Shown piece after piece: positions 5,710 through 7,519 of a stretch of 7,519 nucleotides of DNA. Each line of letters begins with the position of its first letter. Within the stretch, counting starts at the first letter, position 1. The stretch is from assembly GCA_964474415.1 (NCBI GenBank), contig CAYYSO010000117.1, positions 1 through 7,519 of the forward strand, written 5' to 3'. The notes beneath the pieces were generated by a model that saw only the letters and a program-made list of their open reading frames with translations, was not told the origin of the DNA and ran no database searches. The position numbers and the translations under genes were made by a program. This stretch comes from Methylomarinum sp964474415 (lineage in GTDB: Bacteria > Pseudomonadota > Gammaproteobacteria > Methylococcales > Methylomonadaceae).

Positions 5710-6423
5710 ATGGCAAAATTTTTAAATACAAGTGCAACCAGTTATTTTTTAGAAGAACTTATAAAAACTGCAAGAGATAGACTTATTTTGATAAGCCCAT
5801 TTCTAAAATTGAATGACCGAATCAAAGAGCTGTTAGAAGATAAAAATCGTTTAAAAATAGATGTCAGAATTATTTATGGGAAGAATGAACTTCAAAATGA
5901 TGAGATTACTTGGTTAAGTGAGCTGAGTTATATTAGAACTAGCTTTTGTAAAAATCTTCATGCTAAATGTTATTTAAATGAAAATTTTTGTATTATTTCC
6001 AGTTTAAATTTATATGAGTTTAGTCAAATCAATAACAATGAAATGGGAGTTGCAGTTTCACGGAAAGATGATGCAGCTCTATACAAAGATACTTATGATG
6101 AAGCTCAAAGAATTATACGGATCAGTGATGAGGTTAGAATCTCTTTGGAAAAAATAAATTCTGAAAAGGATGAACCTGGAATCAAGGCTGAAAATAATTT
6201 AGCAGAGAATAATAACCAAAGGAAAAAACTTACTACGTCTAAGTTAGCTAAAAAAGTTGGAAAGTCAACTGATCAATTTATTGAAGAATTAATAAAGAAT
6301 GGGTACCTAGTGGTTGTTAATGGAAAAAATGAATTAACTGAAAAAGGTAAGCAAGCAGGTGGTGAAAACAGAAAAGGGAAATTTGGAGCTTATTTTTTAT
6401 GGAATAGTAATTTAAGTATTTAA
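5710..6423 (+). CDS. PLD-like (HKD) family protein, probable nuclease or DNA-binding protein
   Basis: The protein has 237 residues. The N-terminal half resembles a PLD-superfamily domain: RLILISPFLKL (24-34), a strand VRIIYG (52-57), and the signature LHAKCYLNE with H84 and K86. SSLN (97-100) stands where GSxN is usual, and NNEMGV (109-114) holds the conserved glutamate E111. At the fifth position after the lysine, where Asp is usual, there is Glu (E91). Only one HKD motif is present, so an active enzyme would need to dimerise, as in Nuc or BfiI. Residues 140-170 are a charged Asn/Glu-rich linker. Residues 173-237 resemble a small winged-helix or helix-turn-helix unit (KLTTSKLAKKVGKSTDQFIEE), then LTEKGKQAGGE and a FGAYFLW ending. 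Sampled lines are only about 20-30 percent GC, against about 53 percent in a sampled serB line, which points to recent transfer. Substrate and role are unknown; DNA is more likely than lipid. Confidence 0.75.
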   Translation: MAKFLNTSATSYFLEELIKTARDRLILISPFLKLNDRIKELLEDKNRLKIDVRIIYGKNELQNDEITWLSELSYIRTSFCKNLHAKCYLNENFCIISSLNLYEFSQINNNEMGVAVSRKDDAALYKDTYDEAQRIIRISDEVRISLEKINSEKDEPGIKAENNLAENNNQRKKLTTSKLAKKVGKSTDQFIEELIKNGYLVVVNGKNELTEKGKQAGGENRKGKFGAYFLWNSNLSI

Positions 6424-6455
6424 CTAAAATAATTTGTGCATAGTTATAAGCAAAA

Positions 6456-6485
6456 TTCGATATGCTTTCATCACAATGTTAAAAT
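6456..6485 (+). promoter_or_regulatory. Possible promoter for yebC-ruvC
   Basis: TAAAAT (6480-6485) is a good -10 match; the paired -35, TTCGAT (6456-6461, spacing 18), is weak. If used, the transcript would carry the REP hairpin in its leader. This is a guess from pattern only. Confidence 0.2.
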
Positions 6486-6494
6486 CAAAAGATT

Positions 6495-6524
6495 GTGGGT
6501 TGGGCAAAGCGTAGCGTGTCCAAC
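6495..6524 (+). repeat. REP hairpin of a second type before yebC (copy D)
   Basis: GTGG (6495-6498) is followed by a stem of GTTGGGCA (6499-6506) and TGTCCAAC (6517-6524) around a ten-base loop, with one G-U pair. The GTGG foot plus a GC-rich hairpin is the standard REP layout. The sequence differs from copies A to C, so it may belong to another repeat family and another RAYT elsewhere in the genome. It lies 71 bases after the PLD-family stop and could stabilise or end that transcript. Confidence 0.75.
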
Positions 6525-6603
6525 ATTATTTTTTAATCCGAAAATCCTAAAGTTACCTTTTTGGGTAATAACAGTTTTTTAAAGAACGAGTTAGAGAAAC
6601 ATA

Positions 6604-7356
6604 ATGGCAGGACATAGTAAGTGGGCTAATATAAAACACCGGAAAGGCGCTCAGGATGCCAAGCGCGGCAAAATTTTTACCAAACTGATTCGTGAAATTA
6701 GCGTTGCAGCAAAATCCGGGGGTGGTGATCCTGCTAATAATCCGGGTTTGCGCTCGGCGATAGATAAGGCGCTTGGCGCCAATATGAAAAGAGACACCAT
6801 CGATAATACCATTAAAAAAGCGACGGGCGCGATGGATGGGGTCAACTATGAAGAAGTTCGTTACGAAGGTTATGGTCCCGGAGGTACAGCGGTGATGGTC
6901 AATTGCCTGACTGACAATCGTAACCGTACGGTCGCAGAGGTTCGTCACGCATTTACCAAAGCTGGCGGCAATCTGGGAACCGATGGTTCAGTCTCTTATA
7001 TGTTCAGTAAAGTGGGTATTATCAGTTATCCAGATTCAGTGGATGAAGATGCGGTCATGGAAGCTGCCATGGATGCGGGTGCCGAAGATATTATCAGCAA
7101 TGATGATGGTTCTGTCGATGTGATAACAACGCCAGAGGATTATTTGACTGTGAAGGAAGCGATGATTGCAGCCGGGTTTGAACCGGAAAATTCAGAAGTG
7201 ACTATGCAGGCCGATAATCAAACGGAACTGGATGCCAGTACCGCAGAAAAAATGCTGCGTCTGATTGATCGACTGGAGGATCTGGATGATGTTCAGGACG
7301 TTTATTCAAATGCTGAGATCAGTACTGAAATTATGAATGCTCTGGCTGATTCCTAA
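6604..7356 (+). CDS. yebC: YebC/TACO1 family protein
   Basis: This 250-residue protein has the family's usual length and its diagnostic start, MAGHSKWANIKHRKGAQDAK, followed by GKIFTKLIREISVAAKSGGGDP and NNPGLRSAID. The middle has YEGYGPGG (86-93) and the C-terminal part is acidic, ending in DRLEDLDDVQDVYSNAE. The cytoplasmic family was long annotated as transcriptional regulators. The mitochondrial relative TACO1 is a translational activator, and more recent work links bacterial members to translation of proline-rich stretches. The start is ATG at 6604, fixed by the conserved N-terminus; the ribosome binding site (AGAGA) is weak. The next gene is ruvC, as in E. coli and many gammaproteobacteria, and no terminator separates them. 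Confidence 0.97.
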   Translation: MAGHSKWANIKHRKGAQDAKRGKIFTKLIREISVAAKSGGGDPANNPGLRSAIDKALGANMKRDTIDNTIKKATGAMDGVNYEEVRYEGYGPGGTAVMVNCLTDNRNRTVAEVRHAFTKAGGNLGTDGSVSYMFSKVGIISYPDSVDEDAVMEAAMDAGAEDIISNDDGSVDVITTPEDYLTVKEAMIAAGFEPENSEVTMQADNQTELDASTAEKMLRLIDRLEDLDDVQDVYSNAEISTEIMNALADS

Positions 7357-7397
7357 AGTCAGTAGAAAACTATCATCATAACGCCATAATAAATAAA

Positions 7398-7519
7398 TTG
7401 ACCACAATTCTAGGTATAGATCCGGGCTCCAGAATCACCGGTTATGGTGTTATCGAATCAAGGCCGCAAGGAAGCCGGTATATTGCCAGCGGTAGTATTC
7501 GGATTAAAGCGGACTCTTT
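7398..7519 (+). CDS. ruvC: Holliday-junction resolvase RuvC, 5' part, cut by the window edge
   Basis: The visible 40 codons read (M)TTILGIDPGSRITGYGVIE and continue to SGSIRIKADS. This matches the N-terminus of RuvC, the endonuclease that resolves Holliday junctions with RuvAB. The Asp of GIDPGS (residue 7) is the first catalytic metal-binding residue. The only fitting start is TTG at 7398, since no in-frame ATG or GTG with a sensible N-terminus lies between the yebC stop and this codon. No clear Shine-Dalgarno is seen, so expression may depend on coupling to yebC, 41 bases upstream. The gene runs off the right end. Confidence 0.93.
   Translation, partial: MTTILGIDPGSRITGYGVIESRPQGSRYIASGSIRIKADS

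Noticed and set aside
6553..6580. Terminator before yebC (TTACC/GGTAA stem and a T run)
   Set aside because: The stem has only five pairs and the T run begins six bases after it, so it does not fit an intrinsic terminator.
6553..6948. Minus-strand reading frame of 131 codons over the start of yebC
   Set aside because: It is the shadow of a highly conserved gene; its translation has no family resemblance.

Overview
This window looks like a chromosomal segment of a gammaproteobacterium. The yebC-ruvC order, the compact serA-serB pair and the REP hairpins around a REP-associated transposase fit that class. The overall style recalls methanotrophs of the Methylococcales, but that last placement is only an impression and was not tested.

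Layout. Positions 1-725 hold a small repeat system: a complete REP-associated tyrosine transposase (RAYT) gene bracketed by REP-type palindromic repeats. A secreted beta/gamma-crystallin-like protein follows (830-1282). A third repeat copy (1345-1424) lies between that gene and a convergent pair on the minus strand: a CLC chloride channel/transporter gene (3208-1910) and an overlapping membrane-anchored TlpA-like thioredoxin gene (1920-1390). The repeat runs into the thioredoxin gene and supplies its last ten codons and its stop.

An intergenic region of 240 bases (3209-3448) separates this pair from the plus-strand serine cluster. serA (phosphoglycerate dehydrogenase) and serB (phosphoserine phosphatase) overlap by ATGA and supply the first and last enzymes of serine biosynthesis from 3-phosphoglycerate. 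Thirty bases after serB comes a very AT-rich gene for a PLD-family (HKD) protein with a possible C-terminal helix-turn-helix region; it looks like a recent arrival inside the operon. A REP hairpin of a second type follows. The window closes with yebC and the first 122 bases of ruvC, the usual housekeeping neighbourhood of the Holliday-junction resolvase genes.

Most notable points: the CLC protein has glycine where the gating glutamate is expected, although its other signature motifs are intact; a REP element has become the 3' end of a coding sequence; and the PLD gene is a compositional outlier in the serine operon. No complete new multi-gene system is evident. The best candidates for undescribed biology are the PLD protein and the CLC variant.
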